Below the pieces are notes generated by a model that saw nothing but the letters and a program-made list of their open reading frames with translations, did no database searches and was not told where the DNA came from. Positions 52,848 through 61,770 of a stretch of DNA of 64,000 bases are shown in pieces. Made by a program: the position numbers and the translations under genes. The stretch's first letter is position 1. The number at the start of each line of letters is the position of its first letter. The stretch covers positions 1,798,001-1,862,000 of the forward strand of contig OZ244212.1 in NCBI GenBank assembly GCA_965216695.1, written 5' to 3'. This stretch comes from G965216695 sp965216695. GTDB lineage: Bacteria > Pseudomonadota > Gammaproteobacteria > Pseudomonadales > Azotimanducaceae.

Positions 52848-53168
52848 TCAGTAAGGTTCCAGTTGCATAAACGCCAACAGAGCGTCCAGGTCATCTTGGA
52901 CCGTGTCGAACGCGGCTCTATTGAGTTGTTCTTTGTTGCACACTATGCACCGATGCAAGATCTGAAACCCCTTTTTGCCTCGCACCAGTTTGACTGGCTC
53001 CATCGGCCCACAGCAAACGGCCGCACGATCTCCTGGACGCACGCCATCGACGTGTAGCGACCACAAGCAGAATGGGCAGTGATTGCGGTAGCTTCCGTTC
53101 GTAACCGGCTCCACCAGCGCCCCACAGTGGGCACAGGTGAACCCCGCGTTTTCTTCTGATCTTGCCAA
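52848..53168 (-). CDS. RNHCP-domain zinc protein
   Basis: 106 residues. The family signature YRNHCPFCLWSLHVD is near residue 27, preceded by FTCAHCGALVEPVTNG and followed by PGDRAAVCCGPMEPVKL and LHRCIVCNKEQLNR, giving several CxxC-like zinc sites. A TTG at 53168 with GGAG upstream gives the start MARSEENAGFTC, which fits the family; TTG 53189 is another option. Function unknown. Upstream of, and probably co-transcribed with, the barrel protein gene. Confidence 0.85.
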   Translation of the reverse strand: MARSEENAGFTCAHCGALVEPVTNGSYRNHCPFCLWSLHVDGVRPGDRAAVCCGPMEPVKLVRGKKGFQILHRCIVCNKEQLNRAAFDTVQDDLDALLAFMQLEPY

Positions 53169-53631
53169 GTCCCGTCTCCATCCATGCAAAACATGAAAGG
53201 AAACGGGTTCGGTTCATTCTTACCGGAGCGGTTTCAGGCTTACCGAGGGAGAGGTCAATTCACCGCAACACTTTCGGCGTCGCGATTACTTTCGATTCCG
53301 ACTTCATCAGAGAAATCGCATCTCTGAATCCGAACCTCGACCGACTTTGGTGGTTGTATCGGCCACTGTAATGCAGGGTGATTGCTGTGCCCCACATTCC
53401 ACCGATAGACGTACACCCCGATTCACTGACTAAGGCGTCCTCCCCAATTTACGAGACTTGACGAAAATTCTTATCTAAGGATCCGATAGATTATCCCCAC
53501 CATCGCACGCAACGACTTGATCCTAGCACTCATTTGACCGGTGTGGATCGCAAACGGGCGTTGCCAAGGCCGTTTCAAGGGTACGCCTTTTCGAGAGCGA
53601 CCATCGTCCTTCGGGCAATGGCTAACGGCAC
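53169..53631 (+). other. Stretch with no gene recognised
   Basis: Lower GC than the neighbours and no frame that resembles a known protein on either strand. The short open frames here lack ribosome sites. It may be decayed DNA between accessory genes. Confidence 0.5.
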
Positions 53632-53898
53632 TCAGTCGAGCACCAATCGTTGCCAGTGAGGTCGAGCCACCCAGGCCAGTCCTCGCCAATCACCGATCAG
53701 ATCGTTATGGGCTACGAAATCGCCATGCCGCTCGAACGCATTTGAGTAACGATCAAATTTCACGTCGCTATCTGCCCGGCCGATCGGGCCGCCATAGCCA
53801 TGCATGACCTCTGAGTGAGCATTCATCATCGCAAACGCATCGCGATCATTCTCTGTCCAAACCCGGAGACGTAACCGATCCGTCTTGAGCGCTAACAT
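53632..53898 (-). pseudogene. GNAT (RimJ/RimL-type) N-terminal remnant
   Basis: 88 codons. LKTDRLRLRVWTENDRDAF and MNAHSEVMHGYGGPIGRADS are the opening of a RimJ-like acetyltransferase, but from about residue 60 the sequence (DFVAHNDLIGDWRGLAWVAR) no longer follows the fold and the acetyl-CoA loop is missing. A 3' truncation or rearrangement is likely. The 208 bases from here to the TIR gene at 54107 hold no convincing gene. Confidence 0.6.
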
Positions 53899-54106
53899 CT
53901 TAAAGCTGCGTATTTGGAGTATGACGCCAAAAGGTTACCTACCTGTGTTGCGCTACGACCGTTCAGCCGCATGCTGATGTCGAAAGCATCCGGTGTCGAT
54001 GATGACGATACATCGAAAGCAGACATGGCGTTGTGCCGTACACGAGCTTCGGTTCCCTGCCAGTCTCCGCTGGACACGGTGTCCTTCGAAATAGGAGTAT
54101 CGGAAT

Positions 54107-56266
54107 ATGGACGCTGCCCCGCCCGACATCTTCGTTAGCTATGCTGCTGCCGACCGCGAGCGGATACGTCCGTTGGTCGAATCGTTGGAGCGAGCAGGCT
54201 TCAACGTCTGGTGGGATACACGAATCGCCCCAGGGGCGGGATTCGACGCTGAGATTCAAGCGGCATTGGATGCGGCGCGCTGCGTGGTTGTTTTTTGGTC
54301 AGAGAACTCGGTCAATTCCGAGTGGGTGATCACGGAAGCCAACGAAGGCCTAGAGCGTGGGGTGCTGGTGCCCATCAGTATCGACGGTGCACGTCCACCA
54401 TTGGCTTTCCGGCGCCGCCAAACTTTAGAGATCGTTGATCCGAAGACAGCAGCCAACGATGTCGTCGCCGCAGCGCGCGCGCAGATAGAGGGCAGTTCCG
54501 CTCAGATCCCATCACGGCATCGCCCGACAAGACCTGTTGCGCGGCGTCACTCGCCAGGGCTCGGTCTTGCGTACCTCGCGCTGGGTCTGGCGCTCGGAGC
54601 AGGTGGCATATTCTGGTTGTCTCAGCTCTTCCCGCAAGGTAGGGCACCCTCCGACCCCATGCGTATTTCCCTCGAACTCGATGGTTGGATTGTTGAAGAG
54701 CCCGTAGGCTTCGGAACCTCGATGGCAATGTCGCCGCTCGGTCGGACGATTGCTTATCTAGCCCGCTCGGCAACGGGCGAAACTGTATTACGACTCAGAC
54801 ACCTGGACCGGCTGAAGAGCATTACGCTGGAAGGAACAGAAGGTGCGGAGTTGCCATTCTTCTCACCGGATGGCACCCAGGTCGGCTTTTTCGATGGGGG
54901 GATAATCAAGCGCGTATCGATTGACGGTGGCGATCCCAGCATCGTTGCCACCCTAGAACGGCCAATACCCTTCGCTGCCAACTGGGGCGCAGATGAACAA
55001 ATCATCTTCGCTGAGGAAGGCTCGGCATTGAAAACCGTGTCGGTGCGCAGTGGGGTGGTCGAGCCCCTCACAGAACTCGACGAAAGTCGATCCGAATATA
55101 GCCACCGATACCCTCACCATGTGGTTGGGCATGACGTGGTGCTGTTTTCTGTGTTGGCGGGTCCCAAACACGAAATCTTTGCGCTGAACCTGATCACCGG
55201 CGAACGCCGCTACCTCTTGGACGGCCTGTCCCCACGCTATGTCGAGACCGGTCACATGCTCTACGCGAAAGCAGAAAATCCAACGCAAGGCAGCATTTGG
55301 GCCGTGCCGTTCGACCCCGTCGCCATGGCCGTTACCGGCGACGCCCGGGCAATCCAAGGCGCGGTGGCAGGGCGCGAGGGCGCTGCGTATTTCGTCGGTC
55401 ACAGAGGTCCGCTCGTCTATCTTCCAACCCAAGGAGACCCGGTGGCAGAGCTCATTTTGCTCGACACCGATGGCACTTCTCGACCTATAGCTAGAGGAAC
55501 CTCATTTACAGACCCCCAAATCTCCAATAGCGGTCAGTCGATCGCAGTAGTACGAGCCGACGCCGGCATTGACACGGCATCCTTGTGGATCTACGACCTA
55601 AACACCGGTACATCGCGCCGGTTTGCAGATGCCGGCGCGTTTCCGGTGTGGGGCCCCAACGATGAATCCATCACGTTTGCGCGAACCAACGTTGGCTTAG
55701 TTGTACAACCCATCGATCATGAAGATTTAGCTCAAACGTTGGTCGCTGCTTCTGGTTTCGTCGTACCCCATGAATGGATCAACTTTGGGGAAACGCTACT
55801 GTTCACCGTAGCGCCTCCTGGTCACACGGATGTTGAGTCGGGCATTTATACGCTGGACCCGGGTCAGGAGCGACAACGGCATTTCAACTATCGACGCTCT
55901 GCGTTTCCGAGCGTCACCAAAGATGGTCGCTGGGTTGCCTTCTGCACCTGGAATCGTGGCGTCGTCGTTGGGCGTTTTCCCAACTTCGGCTCTGCGACCG
56001 TCGTGTCGGAAACCGGATGCATGCCTCAATGGGGCCCCGGCGACAAACAGCTTTACTTCCAAGAAGCCAACGCACTCTGGTCAATTGAAACCAGCGTGGG
56101 CGAAAACGTCGCGCTCGGAAAAAGAACCTTCATCGCAGACCTGGGCTTGCAGTGGTACAAGCGCTACGATGTAGACGAGGACGGACGCATCCTCCTCGCG
56201 AGAAGGTCGTATTCCGACCCGAAACCTCTGGTGCTGTTCGCAAATTGGGCAAACGAGCTTCAATGA
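54107..56266 (+). CDS. TIR-domain membrane protein with beta-propeller
   Basis: 719 residues, AGGAG about 9 bases upstream. TIR domain at 5-135: DIFVSYAAADRERIRPLVES, WWDTRIAPGAGFDAEI and NSEWVITEANEGLERG with likely catalytic Glu77. A membrane helix (about 147-166, GLGLAYLALGLALGAGGIFW) leads to a TolB/WD40-like propeller: FFSPDGTQVGFFDGG, ADEQIIFAEEG, WGPNDESITFART, VTKDGRWVAFCTW and QWGPGDKQLYFQE. A propeller outside the membrane and TIR inside is the same overall design as the TPR-bearing TIR protein at 41.5 kb with a different sensor part. Confidence 0.88.
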   Translation: MDAAPPDIFVSYAAADRERIRPLVESLERAGFNVWWDTRIAPGAGFDAEIQAALDAARCVVVFWSENSVNSEWVITEANEGLERGVLVPISIDGARPPLAFRRRQTLEIVDPKTAANDVVAAARAQIEGSSAQIPSRHRPTRPVARRHSPGLGLAYLALGLALGAGGIFWLSQLFPQGRAPSDPMRISLELDGWIVEEPVGFGTSMAMSPLGRTIAYLARSATGETVLRLRHLDRLKSITLEGTEGAELPFFSPDGTQVGFFDGGIIKRVSIDGGDPSIVATLERPIPFAANWGADEQIIFAEEGSALKTVSVRSGVVEPLTELDESRSEYSHRYPHHVVGHDVVLFSVLAGPKHEIFALNLITGERRYLLDGLSPRYVETGHMLYAKAENPTQGSIWAVPFDPVAMAVTGDARAIQGAVAGREGAAYFVGHRGPLVYLPTQGDPVAELILLDTDGTSRPIARGTSFTDPQISNSGQSIAVVRADAGIDTASLWIYDLNTGTSRRFADAGAFPVWGPNDESITFARTNVGLVVQPIDHEDLAQTLVAASGFVVPHEWINFGETLLFTVAPPGHTDVESGIYTLDPGQERQRHFNYRRSAFPSVTKDGRWVAFCTWNRGVVVGRFPNFGSATVVSETGCMPQWGPGDKQLYFQEANALWSIETSVGENVALGKRTFIADLGLQWYKRYDVDEDGRILLARRSYSDPKPLVLFANWANELQ

Positions 56267-56280
56267 CCGCCCGCGGGTTT

Positions 56281-56293
56281 GGTGCACTGCACC
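56281..56293 (+). repeat. Perfect palindrome GGTGCA-C-TGCACC
   Basis: A 6-1-6 inverted repeat in the 78-base space between two convergent genes. There is no T-run, so it is not a simple terminator; role unknown. Confidence 0.35.
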
Positions 56294-56344
56294 AGTCCAG
56301 CGCACAGGTGAAACGCAGCTATGAGCCCACCCAACTCCCTGACG

Positions 56345-58219
56345 CTACGCAGCACTTCCCCGCAATTCCATCACCCGGTCGCGCAAGCGCGCGGCGGTTG
56401 CTTCCGCCGGTGCAAGCGCACGCCCAGCCACGACCTGAACGCGGCTCCAGAACCGTTTCGGACTCTTGAACGCGCCGTCCTGATGGCTGAAAAAGCTGCC
56501 CCAGAGCCCGCGCAACGCCATTGGAATCACCGGCACCGGCGTCGTGCTGAGAATACGCTCGATGCCCGCGCGGAACTCCGCAACCTCGCCGTCCTTTGTT
56601 AACGCGCCTTCCGGGAATATGCACAACAGGTCCCCCGCCTCGAGTGCAGCTTCGATCTCCTCGAACGCCCGAGCATAGGTCTGCGGATCTTCACGCTTGG
56701 AGTGAATCGGGATGGTCCGGCTGGTACGAAACACGAAGTTGAGTACCGGGATGTCGTAGATGGGTTTGAACATAATGAAGCGAATGGGCCGCCGCACCGC
56801 ACCGGCAAGCAGCAGCGCATCTACGTACGTCACATGGTTGCAAACGATAACGGCAGCGCCTTCTTCCGGAACGTTCTCCAAACCTTCGTGGCGCACCCGG
56901 TACATCGTGTGGCTCAGGATCCACACCAGAAATCGCATCGCGAACTCGGGTACCTGATAGAACACGAACACGGATACCGCAACGTTCATCAGTACTACGG
57001 TGAGCAGAAAATCGGGAATGGACATGTCGAGCAGGCCGATCATCACGATCGCCGCCAATGCAGCCCCAACCATGAACAGCGCATTGATGATGTTGGTAAC
57101 AGCGATTACGCGAGCGCGTCGATGTTCAGGGGTACGCGATTGCACGAACGCATAGAGCGGTACAATGAACATGCCGCCGAAGAAACCGATCAACGCCATG
57201 TCGATGAGCATTCGGGTCGTGCCGGGCGCCCCGAAAAACTCCGTCCATTCGCGAATAGCAGCAGGCTCCAGCGCCGAGATCGCAAAATAGAGGTCGATGC
57301 CGGCGACGCTCATGCCGAACGCCCCCATCGGCACCAGGCCGATCTCTACCCGGTTGCCCGAAAGCCGCTCGCATGCCAGCGAACCCAGCGCAATGGCAAT
57401 GGTGAACACAGACAAAATCAACGTAACTACCGTGGTGCCACCGTAAAGATGCAGCTTCGTGAGGTTCGGAATCTGTGCGAGAAACGCCGACCCCAGCAGC
57501 CAGAACCACGAAATGCCGAGAATCGAGAGAAACACAGCATGATTTTCGCGCGCAAGGCGGATCAACGGCATGGTTTCGCGGATCGGATTGAACCCCACGC
57601 GTAGTCCCGCCGATTCAGCAGGCGCGGGGGCCACCGGAATGAATCGCGCTGCGAGATATCCGATCACCGCGATCGCAATCACCAGTACCGTGAGCCAGCC
57701 CGTCACGTTGTCGATCGCAGCGATTACGCCGCCGGCGAGCGTACCGAGCAGAATAGCAACGAAGGTACCCATCTCAATCTGAGCGTTGCCACCCACCAGT
57801 TCTGTGTCGTCCAGGTGCTGCGGCAGTATCGAATACTTGAGCGGACCGAAGAACGTGGACTGCACACCCAGCAGGAACAGTACCGTGAGCATCGCGTACA
57901 CATTCTGAAAGTACACGGCGATACCGCCGAGCAGCGCAATGGCAATCTCCCCGATCTTGATGATTCGGATCAGGCGCGACTTCTCGTACTTGTCGGCGAT
58001 CTGTCCCGCCGTGGCCGAGAACAGGAAGAACGGCAGAATGAACAGTCCGGCAGCGGCGTTTACGAACACATCGGTAAGGTTTGCCGCGATCAGACCGCTG
58101 TACACAAAAATAAGCGACAGCGCACTCTTGAACAGGTTGTCATTGAACGCGCCGAAGAATTGCGTGAAGAACAGGCCGCCGAATCGGCGCTGGGACAGCA
58201 GTCGGAACTGGCCGCTCAT
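56345..58219 (-). CDS. MFS transporter fused to PlsC-type acyltransferase
   Basis: 624 residues, ATG 58219 overlapping the TGA of the upstream dioxygenase gene (ATGA). The N-terminal two thirds is a 12-helix MFS domain like lysophospholipid transporter LplT (FFTQFFGAFNDNLFKSAL, LKYSILPQHL). The C-terminal third is a PlsC-like acyltransferase with the HX4D motif in CNHVTYVDALL and the FPEGAL motif. This resembles LplT-Aas fusions that import and re-acylate lysophospholipids, but the acyl-ACP synthetase domain of Aas is absent, so the acyl donor must come from elsewhere. Confidence 0.9.
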   Translation of the reverse strand: MSGQFRLLSQRRFGGLFFTQFFGAFNDNLFKSALSLIFVYSGLIAANLTDVFVNAAAGLFILPFFLFSATAGQIADKYEKSRLIRIIKIGEIAIALLGGIAVYFQNVYAMLTVLFLLGVQSTFFGPLKYSILPQHLDDTELVGGNAQIEMGTFVAILLGTLAGGVIAAIDNVTGWLTVLVIAIAVIGYLAARFIPVAPAPAESAGLRVGFNPIRETMPLIRLARENHAVFLSILGISWFWLLGSAFLAQIPNLTKLHLYGGTTVVTLILSVFTIAIALGSLACERLSGNRVEIGLVPMGAFGMSVAGIDLYFAISALEPAAIREWTEFFGAPGTTRMLIDMALIGFFGGMFIVPLYAFVQSRTPEHRRARVIAVTNIINALFMVGAALAAIVMIGLLDMSIPDFLLTVVLMNVAVSVFVFYQVPEFAMRFLVWILSHTMYRVRHEGLENVPEEGAAVIVCNHVTYVDALLLAGAVRRPIRFIMFKPIYDIPVLNFVFRTSRTIPIHSKREDPQTYARAFEEIEAALEAGDLLCIFPEGALTKDGEVAEFRAGIERILSTTPVPVIPMALRGLWGSFFSHQDGAFKSPKRFWSRVQVVAGRALAPAEATAARLRDRVMELRGSAA

Positions 58220-59091
58220 GTCGCAGTCCTCCGCGCGCTGCCACCCCATGCAAGCGGGCGCTCGCCTTCCACGATGGCGCGATGCATTACCCGCCGTTCG
58301 CCCGGATAGTCGTTCAGTGGATAGTGCTGCACACGGGCGTTGTCCCAGATCGTCAGCGTACCCGGTTGCCAGCGCACCCGCGTGCAGTATTCGGCCTGGG
58401 TTGCGTGCTGCTGCAGATAGTCGATCAACGGCACGCTCTCCGTGCGCGTCCACCCGGCGAACCGGTGCGTGTGGATTGCACTCAGATACAGTGCAGGACG
58501 GCCCGTTACCGCATGCCGGCGAACAACCGGATGGACCGCTTCGCGCGACGCATCCGACGGCGCTGGGCGATCGCCGGCCACGCCCGCGTGGGCACCGGTG
58601 GTTGCGTGTACCATGTCGGACGTATTGATGCCGTCGAGATTGGAAAGTGTTGTCTGCATACCTTTCGACAGTCCGGCGAATGCACCGGCCATATCCGCAA
58701 ATAATGTGTCGCCGCCAGTCTGCGGAACTTCCACCGCCAGCAGCAACGTCGCCGACGGAGGTCGCGCCAGATACGACGTATCGGAGTGCCAGGCACCACC
58801 AAAGTTGAACCGATCGCCCGGTTCCTTGCGTATTTCCACCACCAGAGGCTCATCCGGCAGGCCGTTCGCAAACGGGTAATCAACCGGCGTGCCAAGCGCC
58901 GACGCCACGCGTACCAGCGACGACGCCTCAAGACGCTGGTTGCGCCACACCAGCACACCGTGCTCCGCAAGAGCCGCCTGCAGCACGGACGCATCACACC
59001 GGTCTGCCGGAACATCCGTCTCGACCCCGAGCGCGCCCGGCAAAGCACGCCAGGTCGGCGATGTCCCCGTATCAGTGCGGGACGTCGCCAC
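58216..59091 (-). CDS. TauD/TfdA-family dioxygenase
   Basis: 291 residues of the Fe(II)/2-oxoglutarate dioxygenase family. The metal HxD is in WHSDTSY near residue 101 and the distal His in VQHYPLNDY; the 2-oxoglutarate Arg is in the following RRVMHR segment. GVLVWRNQRL and HPVVRRHAVTGRPALYLS are typical. It is paralogous to the gene upstream and overlaps it by 20 bases. Substrates of this family are taurine, aryloxyacetates, sulfonates and similar; which one applies is unknown. Confidence 0.9.
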   Translation of the reverse strand: MATSRTDTGTSPTWRALPGALGVETDVPADRCDASVLQAALAEHGVLVWRNQRLEASSLVRVASALGTPVDYPFANGLPDEPLVVEIRKEPGDRFNFGGAWHSDTSYLARPPSATLLLAVEVPQTGGDTLFADMAGAFAGLSKGMQTTLSNLDGINTSDMVHATTGAHAGVAGDRPAPSDASREAVHPVVRRHAVTGRPALYLSAIHTHRFAGWTRTESVPLIDYLQQHATQAEYCTRVRWQPGTLTIWDNARVQHYPLNDYPGERRVMHRAIVEGERPLAWGGSARRTAT

Positions 59092-59920
59092 GGATCGTTA
59101 CACGATGCATGCGCCGGTGCTGGCCAAAGAAGTCGTTCACCGGCTTGTGCTGGGTGGTGCAATTGTCCCAGATGGCCAGCGTACCGGGCTGCCAACCCAG
59201 TCGTACGGTGAATTCGGCACGCGTCACGTGCTCATGAAGAAATGCGAGCAGCCGCGCCGATTCCAGGGCCGACACGCCGTCGATGCGCGTCGTGAAGAGC
59301 GGATTCACGTACACGCCCTTGCGACCGGTTTCCGGATGCGTGCGCACAAGTGGATGCAATACCGGCGGGTTGTCGGCAATGGCATCCGCCAGTCGCGCCT
59401 CGCCACCCGGTTCGGCAAGGCTTTCGCGGAATCCGTGCCGGAAGTCGTGTTCTGCAACAAGCCCATCCAGAAGCGTGCGCATCGGCGCGGATAGCCCCTC
59501 GTACGCGGCCACCGCACTCGCCCAGAGCGTATCGCCGCCAAACTCCGGAACCACCAGCGCGTGCAGCAGCGTGAACGACGGCGGCGTTCTGGAGAACGTC
59601 ATGTCCGAGTGCCAGAGTTCAATCTTTGAAGGTTTGTCCGGCAAGCTTTCCAGAATCTGCACGTCGCCATCCGTGACCGCAGTGTCGTACGCCGGATGCG
59701 GCAGCACGTCGCCGAACATTCTGGCGAACCGGCCAAACTCGTCCGCGGTTAGATCCTGGTCGCGTAGAAACACCACGTCGTAGCGGTGTACGGCCTCGCG
59801 CAGCCATGCCCCCGCGTCGTCGGATTCCAAACTACCCGCATGCGCGACGAGCCGACGCACATCCACACCTTCCACAAACGCACCCAGCGTGCCCGACGCA
59901 CGTGTGCAACGCATGCCCAT
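59072..59920 (-). CDS. TauD/TfdA-family dioxygenase
   Basis: 282 residues from ATG 59920 (a second ATG two codons on is equally possible). WHSDMTFSRTPPS holds the metal HxD, TQHKPVNDFFGQHRRMHRVT the distal His and the co-substrate Arg, and FLRDQDLTADEFGRFARMFG the N-terminal family motif. About as similar to alpha-ketoglutarate-dependent taurine or 2,4-D dioxygenases as to its neighbour. First gene of a leftward set of three that ends in the transporter/acyltransferase. Confidence 0.9.
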   Translation of the reverse strand: MGMRCTRASGTLGAFVEGVDVRRLVAHAGSLESDDAGAWLREAVHRYDVVFLRDQDLTADEFGRFARMFGDVLPHPAYDTAVTDGDVQILESLPDKPSKIELWHSDMTFSRTPPSFTLLHALVVPEFGGDTLWASAVAAYEGLSAPMRTLLDGLVAEHDFRHGFRESLAEPGGEARLADAIADNPPVLHPLVRTHPETGRKGVYVNPLFTTRIDGVSALESARLLAFLHEHVTRAEFTVRLGWQPGTLAIWDNCTTQHKPVNDFFGQHRRMHRVTIRGDVPH

Positions 59921-60006
59921 ACTTTCCAAGTCCGTTCCGCTTCGACACAATCGTGCTGCGATTATCGCCCGCAAAGGGCTGGGAGCAACACGAGCGCGAG
60001 CCAATT

Positions 60007-60645
60007 GTGACGGAAGGAGTCATTCAATTCGCCTACGAACTGGAACCGGCGGACGTTGCACTGCCCGATCCCGTGCGCGCACCGTTTGCGGCCTGGCGAA
60101 CGCTGCTGCAGCGGCAGGCCCTGTTGGGCCAGACGCCGGAACGTTACGGAGGGCTCGGGTACGGCAACGTCAGCGTTCGCGAGAGCCAGAACACCTTTGT
60201 AATCACCGCCAGTCAGACGAGCGGCGAACCCTGCCTGCATCCGGAACAACTGGTGCGAATCATTCAGAGCGACCCCGACAGCTTCCGCGTCCGCGCGCTC
60301 GGCCGGCGGCCGCCGTCTTCGGAAGCGATGACGCATGCGTGCATATACGCGGCGGATCCCGACGTGCAGTGGGTAATGCACGTGCACAGTGCCGATCTCT
60401 GGTCCGCGCGCGCAAGATTACAGTTGCCGCGAACCGCTGAAGCCGTCGGCTACGGCACGCGCGACATGGTCGAGGCCGTACGAACGTTGCTCACCGACCA
60501 CCGTATGCGGCCACTGTTGTTCGCAACCGACGGTCACACGGACGGTATCTTCGCTATCGGCGGAACGGCGGCCGATACCGGCGCGCTCCTCCTCGCTTAC
60601 CTGGCGCGCGCACTGGAGCCCCAAGCCGCAGGCACAACGTCATGA
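60007..60645 (+). CDS. Class II aldolase/adducin-family protein
   Basis: 212 residues, GTG start. Motifs are GGLGYGNVSVRE near residue 47, ITASQTSGEPCLHPEQL with the catalytic Glu, and the metal-binding MHVHSADLW near 124 with a later His in DGHTDGIFAIGG. The stop overlaps the ATG of mtnA, so it likely acts on the mtnA product, methylthioribulose-1-phosphate: either as the MtnB dehydratase or as the aldolase of the DHAP shunt. Sequence does not decide between them. Confidence 0.87.
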   Translation: MTEGVIQFAYELEPADVALPDPVRAPFAAWRTLLQRQALLGQTPERYGGLGYGNVSVRESQNTFVITASQTSGEPCLHPEQLVRIIQSDPDSFRVRALGRRPPSSEAMTHACIYAADPDVQWVMHVHSADLWSARARLQLPRTAEAVGYGTRDMVEAVRTLLTDHRMRPLLFATDGHTDGIFAIGGTAADTGALLLAYLARALEPQAAGTTS

Positions 60646-61661
60646 GTACCCAAAGCGGTCCGCCGATTCCTGCTGCCATTGTCTGGCACAACAACGCACT
60701 ACAGCTGCTGGACCAGACCCGGCTGCCCGGTCATGTCGCCTACCTGCCGATACAAACCGCGGAGGACGTCTGGGGCGCAATCCGCCGGCTGTCCGTACGC
60801 GGCGCACCCGCCATCGGGATCGCCGCTGCGTACGGGCTGGTGGTAGCGATGCAGGCTGCCCGCGACGCTGGTACGGCGGTTCGGGAACCGGCCGTATTCC
60901 GCACCGAGCTTGCCCGAGCCGGGGCCTACCTGAAATCGGCCAGGCCCACGGCCGTGAATCTGCAATGGGCCGTCGAACGCGTAATCCTCCGAGCAGACGC
61001 AGAACCGACGATTCACGCAATCACCGACGAAGCCTGTGCGATTCACGCGGAGGACATCCAGATCTGCCGCGCGATCGCCGAGAATGGCAGCGTTCTGATA
61101 GCACCGAACGACGGCTTACTCACCCACTGCAACGCCGGTGCGTTGGCCGTGTCCGAACTCGGAACCGCCACCGCGCCCATGTATCGGGCGCACGAGATGG
61201 GCGTTCCATTCCACGTGTATGTCGACGAAACCCGGCCGCTGTTGCAGGGCGCGCGCCTGACCGCGTGGGAACTCGACGCGGCCGGTATTGCTACCACGTT
61301 GATATGCGACAACATGGCCGCAACGCTGATGTCCCAGGGCCGGATACAAACCGCCCTTGTCGGCACAGATCGCGTGTGCGCCAACGGCGATGTCGTCAAC
61401 AAAATCGGTACGCTGGGCGTTGCGGTACTGTGCAAGCACTTCGGCGTGCCACTGTACGTCGCCTGTCCCGGCTCCACGTACGATCCCCACACGCCAACGG
61501 GCGCAGACGTCGAGATCGAAGAGCGGGACGCCGAGGAAGTGCGATCCGGGCCGGCCGCCCAGGTGCCGGTCTACAACCCGGCATTCGATGTGACGCCCCG
61601 GGCTCTGGTAACCGGATTCGTTACCGAGCGGGGCGTTCTACCTCACCCCGCGGCGCCGTAG
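60642..61661 (+). CDS. mtnA: S-methyl-5-thioribose-1-phosphate isomerase
   Basis: 339 residues of the eIF2B-like MtnA family. RGAPAIGIAAAYGL near residue 53, the active-site Cys in LLTHCNAGALAVSELGTA near 161, the Asp in LVGTDRVCANGDVVNKIGT near 240, and DVEIEERDAEEVR are all present. It isomerises 5-methylthioribose-1-phosphate to the ribulose form in methionine salvage. It is coupled to the class II aldolase gene by a 4-base overlap. Other mtn genes are not in the window. Confidence 0.96.
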   Translation: MSTQSGPPIPAAIVWHNNALQLLDQTRLPGHVAYLPIQTAEDVWGAIRRLSVRGAPAIGIAAAYGLVVAMQAARDAGTAVREPAVFRTELARAGAYLKSARPTAVNLQWAVERVILRADAEPTIHAITDEACAIHAEDIQICRAIAENGSVLIAPNDGLLTHCNAGALAVSELGTATAPMYRAHEMGVPFHVYVDETRPLLQGARLTAWELDAAGIATTLICDNMAATLMSQGRIQTALVGTDRVCANGDVVNKIGTLGVAVLCKHFGVPLYVACPGSTYDPHTPTGADVEIEERDAEEVRSGPAAQVPVYNPAFDVTPRALVTGFVTERGVLPHPAAP

Positions 61662-61770
61662 CAGGCTCAGCCAATCCATTCAGACTCGGTTCAGGCTGCA
61701 TGTGCATGATGGAAACTTCCGCGAATCCCGCCCGGCGCGGATACAGAGGCAGAACAAGAGGTAGCCGATC

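Noticed and set aside
51728..53640. Possible integron attC sites near CTAACG motifs at the ends of small genes (51729, 53622)
   Set aside because: No matching GTTRRRY partner and hairpin arms were found within the needed distance, and gene orientations are mixed.
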